The position numbers and the translations under genes are program-made. A stretch of 64,000 bases of DNA from Candidatus Fredericiella danica (GTDB lineage Bacteria; Chloroflexota; Anaerolineae; Caldilineales; Caldilineaceae). The notes under the pieces were generated by a model. It was not told where the DNA came from, ran no database searches, and saw only the letters and a program-made list of their open reading frames with translations. Location of the stretch: NCBI GenBank assembly GCA_016713335.1, contig JADJPH010000002.1, positions 268,279 through 332,278 on the forward strand. The letters are read 5' to 3'. Positions 10,781 to 20,690 of the stretch are shown here, in pieces. The first letter of the stretch is position 1. Every line of letters begins with the position of its first letter.

Positions 10781-11572
10781 CTAGCCCTTGACCGCGCCAA
10801 GGGTAAGGCCGCGGATGATGTAGCGCTGGGCGAGCAGTGCCAGAATGGTTGGTGGTAGGATCGTGAGCAACACGCGTACGCCCACAAACCAAAACTGTAC
10901 GCCGCGCGTATGTTCGGCGCCCGCAATCATGACGGGCATTTGGATGGCTTGATTCGACGTCAGCGACAAGGCGTATAGGAACTCATTCCAACTGAAGGCC
11001 ATACAGATAATCCAAACCGCAACCACGCCGGGCATAATCAAAGGCAGCGAGACGCGCAGAAATGCCTGAAACATGGACGCCCCGTCAACGAATGCAGCCT
11101 CTTCGAGTTCACGCGGCAACTCCCGAAACATCTGGCTCAAGATGATCACGGGGAAGGTGATGACAAACGTGGCATTCAGCAACACGAGTGAGAGCACGTT
11201 GTCGAGCAGTTTGAGTTCCGACAGAAACCAGGTAGTGAGCCGGCCACTATCTACCCTGCGATACTGAAAGCGTGCCAGTGCGTACGCGGCAAAGACACCG
11301 AGCATTACCGCCAGCGTAGCAGCGCCGACAGAAATGATAAAGCTGTTCATCATGGCGCGCTGGATCTCGGGGATGGCGAGTTCCGCTTGCCAGTGTTCGA
11401 GTGTCGGTTGAAACTGGAGGAAAGGAATGTAGGTGTTGGTAAAGGTATCTGCCGGCTTCTTGATCGAGTTCAGGAACGCCCAGTAGAAGGGAAAGAGCAC
11501 CCAGAATACGACAACAATGATGACTCCCCAGATGGCGACTTTCTGCACCGCAGGTGTTTTGGTTTGCCGCAT
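10781..11572 (-). CDS. Carbohydrate ABC transporter permease (MalG type), slightly short
   Basis: Inner-membrane permease of a CUT1-type sugar importer. 263 residues with six predicted membrane stretches. The cytoplasmic EAA loop is EEAAFVDGASMFQAFLRVSL followed by PLIMPG, and the C-terminus YIIRGLTLGAVKG is typical. Between TTWFLSE and LKLLDNVLSLVLL about twenty residues usually present in relatives (a PP-containing membrane stretch) seem to be absent, without a frame change. No ATPase gene is nearby; such importers normally share an MsmK-type ATPase encoded elsewhere. Confidence 0.88.
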   Translation of the reverse strand: MRQTKTPAVQKVAIWGVIIVVVFWVLFPFYWAFLNSIKKPADTFTNTYIPFLQFQPTLEHWQAELAIPEIQRAMMNSFIISVGAATLAVMLGVFAAYALARFQYRRVDSGRLTTWFLSELKLLDNVLSLVLLNATFVITFPVIILSQMFRELPRELEEAAFVDGASMFQAFLRVSLPLIMPGVVAVWIICMAFSWNEFLYALSLTSNQAIQMPVMIAGAEHTRGVQFWFVGVRVLLTILPPTILALLAQRYIIRGLTLGAVKG

Positions 11573-11575
11573 GGT

Positions 11576-12499
11576 CTACCTCTCAACCTCATAGATGCCG
11601 CGGATGCGGCCGTAAAGCACTGCGATGATGATGCTGACGATCACGAGCAGAAGCAGGCCCTGGGCAGAAGCATAGCCGTGGTCAAAGAAACGCAGGGCTG
11701 TGCGATAGGTGAACAGGCTATAGACTTCCGTCGCGCGACCGGGGCCACCTAATGTCAGGCTGGCAGGAATATCGAAGACTTTAAAGGCTTCGATCAGGCG
11801 TAACATCAGAATGAGCCAGAGGGTCGGCGCCATCAGCGGTAATGTCATGCTCCAGAACTTCTGCCAGCCCGTTGCGCCATCGACATCGGCTGCCTCGAAT
11901 AGGTCAATTGGCAGACCTTGCAAGCCTGCCAGCGATACCAAAAACACAAACGGCGTCCATTGCCAAATATCAATGATCATAATGGCTACCAATGCCCAGA
12001 ATGGGTTGGAAAGCCAGGGTACGTCACCATACCCAAAGACGCGCAACACCGAGTTAATCGGGCCATTGGCCTCATAAAAAAGGGTGATACTCAGGTAGCC
12101 GATTGCCACCGGTGTTGCAAAGAGTGGCAGAATCATGATTGCTCGCAGCACACTACGCCCGCGCATTTCACGGTTCAGCAGCAGCGCCAGGCCAAAGCCC
12201 AGCACCATCTGAACGGTCACTGTCACCACTACGAATATGATGGTAACGCGCAGCGCCGAGTGTAGGTTGGGGTCCGTAAACAGGCGCCGGTAATTCTCTA
12301 AACCGACAAACTGGTTGAAGCGCCCGAAACGGAAGCTAAAAAAGCTTGTGTAAACTGCATAGAGCAGTGGAAAGATCGTGAAGATTAGAATCCAAAAGAT
12401 TGCAGGCGAGAGGAAAAAATACTTTGCCCTACTTTTAGAGGGTGGTCTTCCGGTCGGATTGGTGGCCGTCTGGTTTGCGGTCGATGCAGTTTGCGCCAT
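11576..12499 (-). CDS. Carbohydrate ABC transporter permease (MalF type)
   Basis: Partner permease to the MalG-type protein. 307 residues from ATG 12499; the ORF extends upstream to 12580 but that part reads through the intercistronic region and does not look like protein. Seen: YFFLSPAIFWILIFTIFPLL (first membrane segment), VGLENYRRLF, the EAA loop ADVDGATGWQKFWSMTLPLM, and GGPGRATEVYSLFTYRTALR. It lies 147 bases after the binding-protein gene, a spacing that contains a hairpin, and three bases before the next permease. Confidence 0.9.
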   Translation of the reverse strand: MAQTASTANQTATNPTGRPPSKSRAKYFFLSPAIFWILIFTIFPLLYAVYTSFFSFRFGRFNQFVGLENYRRLFTDPNLHSALRVTIIFVVVTVTVQMVLGFGLALLLNREMRGRSVLRAIMILPLFATPVAIGYLSITLFYEANGPINSVLRVFGYGDVPWLSNPFWALVAIMIIDIWQWTPFVFLVSLAGLQGLPIDLFEAADVDGATGWQKFWSMTLPLMAPTLWLILMLRLIEAFKVFDIPASLTLGGPGRATEVYSLFTYRTALRFFDHGYASAQGLLLLVIVSIIIAVLYGRIRGIYEVER

Positions 12500-12586
12500 A
12501 GATTGAGGTTCCCGTGCAGATGCCAGTGGATAAACTGGGGCAAATCGGAATAGTTCGCGACGCAGGTCGTACCAGAGCATGGTAGC

Positions 12587-12616
12587 GGGCGAGGCGCCGA
12601 TGAAGACGCCTCGCCC
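12587..12616 (-). terminator. Intercistronic hairpin after the binding-protein gene
   Basis: Perfect 10-bp arms GGGCGAGGCG (12587-12596) and CGCCTCGCCC (12607-12616) with a 10-base loop, directly downstream of the binding-protein stop and upstream of the MalF-type permease. There is no T-run. Known systems use such hairpins to stabilise binding-protein mRNA or limit read-through, so more binding protein than permease is made. Confidence 0.7.
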
Positions 12617-12646
12617 CCTATTCGCGACTAAAGCAATGCCTCGTGC

Positions 12647-14299
12647 TTATTGCAGGTCAAGCGACTTCTTGTAAATCTCGTCCTGCAGGTCACGGCCCAG
12701 GCGGTCGGTAATCTGATTGAAATCATCGACCGTCGCCTTCAACGCTTCCTCAGGTGTCTTCTGGCCGGTTGCGGCTTCCGACAAGTGGATGTCGAGAGCG
12801 GTCCAGTATTCGAACGTGCCTGGGATGCGCAGATACGGGAACTGCTGCTCGGCGCCGAAGTTGCCGAAGTATGCATTGGTGTACTCCTCTGCATCCTTCG
12901 CATCCCAGCCTGCCGCTACGTACCCGTCAATGCTATTTGTGCCGTTTGGCGGCAGGTAGTGGCTGATCCGGCCAGGATCCACGCCGTCCCAACCACGGTA
13001 GGCATAGACGATGGACTTCTCTTTGGTCGCCATCAGCGCCAACAGATAATACGTGCATTCTGGGGCATCGGAGAACTTCGAGATCACACCGGACCAGGAA
13101 CCGCCGGTTGTGTTGCCCACTTTGTTGACGCCATCGACCGTCTTCCATTCACCGGCCGTGACATCGTAGTATTCTGTCGTGCCGGGCATTGGGGCGGAAC
13201 CTGTCTTGCCCCTCACTGCGCTGCCTTCTTGCTGCGCCAGGGCGCCAAGGTCACCCCACGTGAAGGTGAGGGCGGCTTCGCCACGCAGGAAGTGATCCCA
13301 CGCCTCGCCGAGACTCCAACCCATCATCGCTTCGGGGCCGAACTGAATCAGGTCGACCAGGGTTTCCATTGCCTTCTGATGGCCAGGGCTGTCCATCAGG
13401 GGCGCCATCGTCTCTGGGTCAAACCAGAACAGTTTCGGGTTGTCCGGGCCGATGACGAATGGGGCGGCGAATGACATGAAGTGGAACATGCCTTGACCGC
13501 CGACCTTGAGATGCATGGTCAGACCGTCGTCCGGCGTGCCATCGCCATTCAGATCCTTGCCGTCGAAGTACTCAGCGACGTCACGGAATTCCTGCCAGGT
13601 GTCTGGAACCTTCAAGTCATAGCCATATTTCTCCTTGAAGGCGGCCTGGTGTGCAGGATCTTCAAGCAGATCGCGGCGGTAATACATGACCTGGCCGTCG
13701 TGATCGTTGGCGACCATGTACTTCTTGCCGTCGTAGCTGAGCAAGTCCTGTGGACCACTTTGTACGTCTTCGATTTCCCACTTGGGGTACTTGCCGGTGG
13801 TGTCGTTGTAGTACTCGTCGTACGGAATGATGTAGTCGCCACCGACCAGGTCGCCCAACCACCATGCACCGGCGATGGAGGTGTCGTCTTGACCCGTGCC
13901 GGTGGTCATGTCAGTCATCAGTTTGGGGAAATGCTCCGCAAAGGGCACTTCAACGACCTCAAGTTTGGCACCAGTGGCCGCCTCAAACTCGTCACGAACT
14001 TCGTAGAATGGACCCGAGATCGGTCCCTTTTCGCCAGCGGTGTTCACGATGACGGAGACGGTCTTGTCTTTGCAGAAGCAAGCTTCGCCTTCGCAAGGTT
14101 GGGCCACGATTGGCGGGAGTAACTCGCCAGCCGTAACGACCGTCGCCGCCTGGCCTTCTTCTACAACGGGTCCACCTTCGGTAGTTGTGGCTCCACCGTC
14201 TGCCGGTGCTGCCGGGGCGCCTGTCGACGGAGCACAAGCTGACAAGATGAGCGAGGCTAATACCAATACACTCAGGAGCAAATACATGGGTCTACGCAT
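12647..14299 (-). CDS. Sugar ABC transporter substrate-binding lipoprotein
   Basis: Extracytoplasmic solute-binding protein, family 1. About 550 residues, longer than the usual 420-450. N-terminus MRRPMYLLLSVLVLASLILSAC is a lipoprotein signal with lipobox LSAC, followed by a Ala/Pro/Gly/Thr-rich linker. The binding domain has FYEVRDEFEAATGAKLEVVE, VPFAEHFPKLMTDMTTGTGQ and a late YFGNFGAEQQFPYLRIPG. ATG 14299 follows a GAGGAGA ribosome site; a TTG two codons earlier is possible. First gene of its operon; the cognate sugar is not deducible but the kinases downstream suggest a pentose, ketose or polyol. Confidence 0.9.
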   Translation of the reverse strand: MRRPMYLLLSVLVLASLILSACAPSTGAPAAPADGGATTTEGGPVVEEGQAATVVTAGELLPPIVAQPCEGEACFCKDKTVSVIVNTAGEKGPISGPFYEVRDEFEAATGAKLEVVEVPFAEHFPKLMTDMTTGTGQDDTSIAGAWWLGDLVGGDYIIPYDEYYNDTTGKYPKWEIEDVQSGPQDLLSYDGKKYMVANDHDGQVMYYRRDLLEDPAHQAAFKEKYGYDLKVPDTWQEFRDVAEYFDGKDLNGDGTPDDGLTMHLKVGGQGMFHFMSFAAPFVIGPDNPKLFWFDPETMAPLMDSPGHQKAMETLVDLIQFGPEAMMGWSLGEAWDHFLRGEAALTFTWGDLGALAQQEGSAVRGKTGSAPMPGTTEYYDVTAGEWKTVDGVNKVGNTTGGSWSGVISKFSDAPECTYYLLALMATKEKSIVYAYRGWDGVDPGRISHYLPPNGTNSIDGYVAAGWDAKDAEEYTNAYFGNFGAEQQFPYLRIPGTFEYWTALDIHLSEAATGQKTPEEALKATVDDFNQITDRLGRDLQDEIYKKSLDLQ

Positions 14300-14305
14300 G
14301 GACAA

Positions 14306-14690
14306 TCTCTCCTCTGATGGTTTTTACGTGAATTGGTTTTTTGAACGGTTGGACTGCATACGGTCGTACTGACGACGAGTCTCATGCGGTATTTTGCTGA
14401 GTGACTTCTCCTTTCTTTGAGCGCAAATCTGCACGCAACTCCGACAGGGTCAATCAACTGCTATCCGTGACGCCACAGGTTACCTGCAACGGCAGGGGCA
14501 ACCCAAAGTGGCGAGACACGCAACAACTATCGGGGCGGAAAGGCATACTGGGCGCTGGTGGAAGGGACTGAACCAGTGCTGACTATACCTGTACATCTGC
14601 GTATTGTCTCGAATTGGTTCTATTCCGAACTGTAACGAATCCCTTCACATTTGTCAATAGCAGATACCATGCAGCCCTGGCGCTGTTGCG
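14306..14690 (-). promoter_or_regulatory. 385-bp intergenic region with promoter for the sugar operon
   Basis: No gene is visible. On the minus strand a TTGACA box (14652-14657) and a TACAGT box (14629-14634) are separated by exactly 17 bases, a good vegetative promoter match. It would start a transcript about 320 bases upstream of the binding-protein gene, leaving a long untranslated leader in which I found no riboswitch that I recognise. No copy of the LacI operator seen at 25200 is present here. Confidence 0.45.
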
Positions 14691-15773
14691 TTAGCTGCTG
14701 CTGACATCGATTACGACCTTCACGACCTGATCATCATACCCATGATTCATTGCCACGGCTGCCGGCGTCGCTTCCAGCGGAATGCGATGTGACACGATCC
14801 CATTCAAATCGACTGCACCGCTCTGCACGAGTTTAATGGCGCGCGGATAAACATGTTTCATGCGCCGCGAGATGCGGATCGTCAGCCCTTTCCGCCGTGC
14901 CGTAGAATGCTTCATCTCCAACTTATCAGGTCCAGGAATGCCCACCAGCACGACGCGGCCACCCATGCGCCATGTCGGCGGCCTGCTGGATGGAATGGTC
15001 CGCCCACGCCGCCTCGATGGCAACGTCGACACCACGCCCGTTCGTCGCCTCATTGACCGCGGCCACGGGTTCCACTTCCGGAAGTTGATGGGGATCGCCC
15101 CGTAGCGCGCCGCCATCGCCAGTCGCCAGGGGAACTGATCCACCACATAGATCGGCGTCGCACCCGACAGCCTTGCTAGCTGGAGAATGTAGAGGCCAAT
15201 GGCGCCTGCGCCCAGGATCGCGACGCTGTCTGCCACGCGCAGCCTGGCTAGATCGACGGCATGGATGGCGATGCCCAGCGGTTCAAGGAGCGCACCTGCC
15301 GAATCGTCGATCTCATCCGGGATCGGGAAACAGGTATGCGCCGGCATGATCATATATTCTGCAAGGCTGCCCGGGTCCGGGTAGGTGCCGCAGAAGTGCA
15401 TACGATGGCACAGATTGGGGTGGCCCTGCTCGCACATCTCGCAGCGCCCGCAGGGCTGCGCCGGGTCCACTGCTACGCGCGCACCGGGTTTCAATGGCGC
15501 AAACTCGCCGTCAAAAGCGTCGGGACCGACCGCCTCCACCACGGCTGAGAATTCGTGCCCCAGAATCATCGGCGTGAGCACCACGGCGTCGCCGATCCGG
15601 CCGTCCTGGTAGGTGTGCAGATCGCTGCCGCAGATGCCGACCGCACAAATCCGCAGCAGCGCTTCGCCGGGACCAGGCGGCGGTGGCAGCGGCACGCGGT
15701 CGACGCGCAGGTCACGCGGGCCGTGGAGCCGGGCAGCGAGCATAGTATTGGGAGCGGATGGATCGTTGGGCAT
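14691..15773 (-). CDS. Zinc-type alcohol/polyol dehydrogenase with two compensating frameshifts
   Basis: Medium-chain NAD(P)-dependent dehydrogenase. From ATG 15773 about 360 residues; the longer ORF start is discarded because homology begins near TMLAARLHGPRDLRVD. Seen: CAVGICGSDLHTYQDG and GHEFSAVVEAVG (catalytic zinc ligands), four structural-zinc cysteines in CGRCEMCEQGHPNLC, and the Rossmann loop ILGAGAIGLYILQLARLSG. Between about 15089 and 14967 the open frame gives an Arg/Trp-rich nonsense stretch; shifting by one base restores VAAVNEATNGRGVDVAIEAA, after which the original frame resumes at MGGRVVLVGIPG. So two opposite indels about 120 bases apart cancel out. Last gene of the polyol operon. 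Confidence 0.85.
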   Translation of the reverse strand: MPNDPSAPNTMLAARLHGPRDLRVDRVPLPPPPGPGEALLRICAVGICGSDLHTYQDGRIGDAVVLTPMILGHEFSAVVEAVGPDAFDGEFAPLKPGARVAVDPAQPCGRCEMCEQGHPNLCHRMHFCGTYPDPGSLAEYMIMPAHTCFPIPDEIDDSAGALLEPLGIAIHAVDLARLRVADSVAILGAGAIGLYILQLARLSGATPIYVVDQFPWRLAMAARYGAIPINFRKWNPWPRSMRRRTGVVSTLPSRRRGRTIPSSRPPTWRMGGRVVLVGIPGPDKLEMKHSTARRKGLTIRISRRMKHVYPRAIKLVQSGAVDLNGIVSHRIPLEATPAAVAMNHGYDDQVVKVVIDVSSS

Positions 15774-15820
15774 GCGAAATCTTTGACCGGAAAATCTGTG
15801 AGATTGTTGATAATTCTTAC

Positions 15821-16369
15821 TTATTCTAGATTTGTGTGCCTTTTCCTCAGGTCTTCTGTCGTCTCGCCGCGCTGCGCTTGCAGCACCGGCACCACCGCAT
15901 CGAAGAGGATCCACATTGCCTGTTCGAATGCAGACCCCATCGCCTGGTGTGAACTGCTGCCTTCGCCCTCGGCCATGGTTTGGGCAGGTAGCACGAGCAC
16001 GGCATCAGCCATCTGTGGTAAAGATCCCCCCGGCTGGGCGGTCACCATAAAGACTTTTGCGCCTGCCCGCTGGGCAATGCCAGCCAGCGCTTCCACAGTT
16101 CCAAGATAACCTGGTCCGCATGCAACCAGGAATAGCATGCCCGGTCCTGCCGGCGGGGTGGTCATGTCGCCGGTCACGGCCACTGGGATGCCCAGGTGCA
16201 TGAGCCGCATGGCAAAGCTGCGCATGACCAGCCCCTCACGGCCCAGCCCATGCACGATGACAAGCTTTGCGTCGAGGATTGCCTGCGCCAGTGCATCGAC
16301 CTGCGTGGGGTCGACCCCACGCAGGACCCGGTCGATCTCATCGAGTATCTGACGAGCAGTAGTGTACAT
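15821..16369 (-). CDS. hxlB: 6-phospho-3-hexuloisomerase-like SIS-domain protein
   Basis: Isomerises D-arabino-hex-3-ulose 6-phosphate to fructose 6-phosphate in the ribulose monophosphate pathway; related SIS isomerases act on other ketose phosphates. 182 residues, the usual length. Seen: IVHGLGREGLVMRSFAMRLM (SIS sugar-phosphate loop), VAVTGDMTTPPAGPGMLFLV, CGPGYLGTVEALAGIAQRAG and MGSAFEQAMWILFDAVVPVL. The partner synthase HxlA is not in the window, so a role with an aldolase or epimerase elsewhere, or on another phosphosugar, is open. It sits between two dehydrogenase genes in the polyol operon. Confidence 0.8.
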   Translation of the reverse strand: MYTTARQILDEIDRVLRGVDPTQVDALAQAILDAKLVIVHGLGREGLVMRSFAMRLMHLGIPVAVTGDMTTPPAGPGMLFLVACGPGYLGTVEALAGIAQRAGAKVFMVTAQPGGSLPQMADAVLVLPAQTMAEGEGSSSHQAMGSAFEQAMWILFDAVVPVLQAQRGETTEDLRKRHTNLE

Positions 16370-16387
16370 AATTAAACGGTTATCTGG

Positions 16388-17480
16388 TTATGGTCGCAAG
16401 GTGACCTTGATGGATTCGGTACCCTTGCGGACCAATTCGATGCCCTTGTCGAAATCCTGCAAAGGCAACTGATGCGTCAAGATCCGGTCCATTGGCAGCA
16501 GCCCCTTGGCCAACATGTCGATGGCGATCGGATAGCAGTATGGGCTGAGATGTGAACCGTGGATATTGAGTTCCTTGAGATCCCCGATGATCGTCCAGTC
16601 CACCGTCACCGGTTCGCGCATGACGCTGAATTCGACAAAGGTGCCCAGCCGCCGGATCATATCCAGCCCCTGCTTCACGGCAGCGGGATGACCGGTTGCC
16701 TCGATATAGACGTCGCAGCCATAGCCGTCGGTCAGCTTGAGCACTTCTTCCACGACATCGACGTTGTTGGGATTTAGCCCCAGGTCAGCGCCGCAGGCTT
16801 TGGCGACGTCTAGCCGTTCGTCGTTGAAATCGATGACCGCAAGCAGACCAGGTCCCTTCAACCTTGCAGCTGCCACCATGCCCAGCCCCAGGGGGCCGGC
16901 GCCGGCGATGACAACGACGTCGCCCAACTCTATGTTGCCGCGCTGGACGGCATGGATCGAGCAACCCAAGGGTTCGATAAACGCGGCATGCGGTGCGGGC
17001 ACCGTGTCTGGCACTTTGTAGTTGCGTGCGTTGCGCGGCAGCAAAACATAGTCGGCCATGGCGCCAAAGGCGCGCTGGCGAAAGCCATAGACGTCGCCAT
17101 TTGGGCACATCCAATACTTGCCGCTGTTACAGAACCGGCAATTGCCACACGGCACGATTTGTTCGGACACGGCCAGGTCACCGAGGGCAAGACCGTACTT
17201 CGGCCCAGCGCCTTCGCCGAGCGCAACGACACGGCCGACAAATTCGTGACCGGGAATCACCGGCGGCTGGGCGTAGCCGGATTTGCCGTCGCTGCCCCAG
17301 AAGAGCGGCGCCGAGCCAACACTTGAGATCGCTGGCGCAAATGCCGGCATATTCAACCTTGAGCACCACCTCGCCCGGACCGGGCTCCGGGGTGCGCCAT
17401 TCTTCGTACCGATAGTCCTGTGGGCCGTGACAGACCACGGCGGCCATAGTTTCGGGGAGGCGTTCGAGTGCGTCGTACAT
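16388..17480 (-). CDS. Erythritol/L-threitol dehydrogenase-like, frameshifted
   Basis: Zinc-type NAD-dependent dehydrogenase. The N-terminal 60 residues lie in a different frame: from ATG 17480, MYDALERLPETMAAVVCHGP and VEYAGICASDLKCWLGA, then a shift near 17310 into the main ORF (APLFWGSDGKSGYAQPPVIP, GHEFVGRVVALG). Further: QIVPCGNCRFCNSGKYWMC (structural zinc), FIEPLGCSIHAV, VVIAGAGPLGLGMVAAARLK, YIEATGHPAAVKQGLDMIRR and LNIHGSHLSPYCYPIAIDML. These match the mycobacterial EltD erythritol/L-threitol dehydrogenase pattern as I remember it, including GICASDLK and HLSPYCYP. This is the best substrate clue for the operon: C4 or related polyols. Confidence 0.82.
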
Positions 17481-17509
17481 GATTGGGGCCTCGAGTTTGG
17501 AATTACGAA

Positions 17510-18517
<1,008 letters not shown>

Positions 18518-18573
18518 AGAGCGACCTCATCTGCAAAGGAAGGAAATAGCAGGAAAATTGACCATTGTTTTTC

Positions 18574-19378
18574 CTACCACGCACAGTAACCGCCATCGAC
18601 CACGATATCGTGCCCGGTAACATAGTCGGACGCTTCACAGGCGAGAAAGACCAGGGCGCCGGTGAGGTCGGTGACTTCAGCCATACGTCCCATCGGCGTC
18701 TTTTCCATCCAGATCGGCAACATGGTCTGGCCGATCGGTGTGGCCAGCAGATCGTCGACCATTTGTGTGCGCGTATAGCCGGGGCTGATGGAGCTGACGC
18801 GTACGCCGCGCTGTACCCATTCGGTGCCAAGACTGTGAGTCATGTGAATGACGCCGGCCTTTGCCGTGTTGTACGCCGTCTGGTTCTGGGGCGTATTTAC
18901 AATATGGCCCGACATGGAGGCGGTGTTGATGATCTTGCCATAGCCTGCCGCCAGCATGGTGCGCCTCCGCCTGGCAGCAGAAGAAGACCGAATTTAGGTC
19001 AATGCTCATCATGCGCAGCCAGTCGGTGGACGTCATTGCTTCCGAGTCGACCCATTGGCCGATGCCGGCGTTGTTGACGCCGATCGTGAGTTTGCCCCAC
19101 TTGCCGACGATGGCATCGACCATCGCCTGCACCTGGTCGGGCTGGGTGACATCTGTTTTGAGCGCCATCGCCTGCACGCCCTTCTTGGTCAGTTCATCGG
19201 CGACCGTTTCGGCGAGTGGCAGATTTGTATCGACAATGGCAACCGACGCACCGGCTTCAGCGAGCGCATGGGCAAAGGCACGGCCAATGCCCTGCGCACC
19301 ACCGGTCACGAGTGCGGTGCGTCCTGCGAGACTAAAGCGTTCGAGAATTGGTTTGGCAGACAGTACGGCGTCGGACAT
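18574..19378 (-). CDS. Short-chain polyol dehydrogenase (SDR), frameshifted
   Basis: ORFs 18677-19414 and 18574-18957 form one ~267-residue SDR with a one-base loss near 18962, where FFCCQAEA should run on into TMLAAGYGKIINTASM. Seen: ALVTGGAQGIGRAFAHAL (TGxxxGIG cofactor loop), LKTDVTQPDQV, VNNAGIG, catalytic Ser in NTASMSG, YNTAK (YxxxK), and C-terminal YVTGHDIVVDGGYCAW. The ATG at 19378 matches the family start. The C-terminus and context resemble threitol, galactitol or xylitol dehydrogenases of SDR type; the substrate is not settled. Confidence 0.85.
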
Positions 19379-19397
19379 GGTGAGGTGCTCCGTTATT

Positions 19398-20434
19398 TTA
19401 TTCCGGCATATCAATCTGCGCCTTCACCGAGGTCGGCGGCATTTCAACGGCAAAGTTGAAGGCTTCGACGCTATCTTTGAAGGCGAAGCGGTCGGTGATT
19501 AAGGGTTTGACGTTTAGTTTGCCGCTGGCCATCAACTTGATGGCGCGGGGGTAGACGTGGGCGTAGCGGAAGACGTGTTCAACGCGGGCTTCCTTCACCA
19601 TGCCGGCCGATACTTCATAGGCGATTGGGTGTAGCGGAATGCCGACGTAGACGACGGTGCCGCCGGGCACAGTGGCTCGAAGACGCTGGCGGCCGCTTTC
19701 TCGTTGCCGCTGCATTCGAAGACAATGTCGGCGCCCCATCCGTCAGTGAGTTGGTCGACCACGCCTTTGAGGCTTTCCTTGGCGACGTTCACCGGTGTGA
19801 TGGGGCCAAGTGTCGCCGCCAGATCGAGTTTTGGCTGTTGGACGTCCGTCATGATGATCTGGGAACAGCCCCCGGCAAGTGCGGCCAGGGCAGTGACCAT
19901 GCCGATGGGACCGGCGCCGCTGACAATGGCAACGTCGCCCGGTTTGATCTTGGCCTTTGTCGCCGCGTGCATGCCCACTGCGACCGGTTCGACCATCGCG
20001 CCTTCCGCCATGCTGACGTTGTCGGGCAGCTTGAAGGTAAAGGCGGCGGGGTGGACCACCGTGGGGCGCAGTACGCCGTGAATCGGTGGCGTCGCCCAGA
20101 AGCGTACGGCTGGGTCCAGGTTGTAGATGCCGAGTTGCGTGGCGCGGCTGTTGGGGTCGGGGATGCCCGGCTCCATGCAGACGCGATCGCCCACCTTAAG
20201 ATTGGCCACTTCGCTGCCGGTTTCGACGATGACGCCTGCGGCTTCATGGCCCAGGACCATCGGCTCGCGCACGATGAACTGGCCGATGGCGCCGTGCGTG
20301 TAGTAGTGCACGTCACTGCCGCAGATGCCAACGGTCCGAATCGCGATGCGCACATCGTGCGGGCCGAGGATCTCAGGCAACTCGATATTGCGCAGATTCA
20401 GAACGTCTTTCTTTTCGAGGACGAGTGCTTCCAT
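19398..20434 (-). CDS. Xylitol dehydrogenase-like zinc enzyme, frameshifted
   Basis: NAD-dependent oxidation of xylitol to D-xylulose or a similar step. ORFs 19595-20434 and 19398-19739 join with a shift near 19670 to give ~345 residues. Seen: MEALVLEKKDVLNLRNIELP, TVGICGSDVHYYTHG, MVLGHEAAGVIVETGSEV, CMEPGIPDPNSRATQLGIYN, FWATPPIHGVLRP, MVEPVAVGMHAATKAKIKPG and VSGAGPIGMVTALAALAGG. These follow rhizobial xylitol dehydrogenases closely. The four-cysteine structural zinc site is replaced by the PDPNSRAT segment, as in that subfamily. First dehydrogenase downstream of the transporter genes. Confidence 0.85.
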
Positions 20435-20450
20435 TGCGATCCTCTTTTCT

Positions 20451-20684
20451 CTACCCTTTTTTAAAGATGAAATAGGCTACGAATAACCAGGCAATGCCCC
20501 ACACCCAAATTGGGAGGGCCCATTCGATGAAACGCAACCAGAACAGCCCCACGCCGATTAGAATGACGACACTGATGAAGCCACGGTCAAAGGTGTTGGT
20601 TTCAATTGGCAGGAATCCGCGCCGGCCCTTATGCGTGATCGGCGCATCGACGACCTTGGTGTTGAGTGATTCTTCTTTGGCCAT
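20451..20684 (-). CDS. Small two-helix membrane protein of unknown function
   Basis: 77 residues from ATG 20684, behind a GGAG ribosome site; a GTG two codons earlier is possible. About 35 polar N-terminal residues (MAKEESLNTKVVDAPITHKG) are followed by two hydrophobic stretches, FISVVILIGVGLFWLRF and WVWGIAWLFVAYFIFKKG. It starts a few bases after the MalG-type permease stop and ends 16 bases before the xylitol dehydrogenase start, so it is an integral part of the operon. I do not recognise the family. It may be an accessory subunit of the importer, which is inferred from position alone. Confidence 0.75.
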   Translation of the reverse strand: MAKEESLNTKVVDAPITHKGRRGFLPIETNTFDRGFISVVILIGVGLFWLRFIEWALPIWVWGIAWLFVAYFIFKKG

Positions 20685-20690
20685 GATCAC

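Noticed and set aside
14306..14690. Riboswitch in the long leader of the sugar operon
   Set aside because: The leader is long enough, but no conserved riboswitch core was recognised; only a promoter could be supported.
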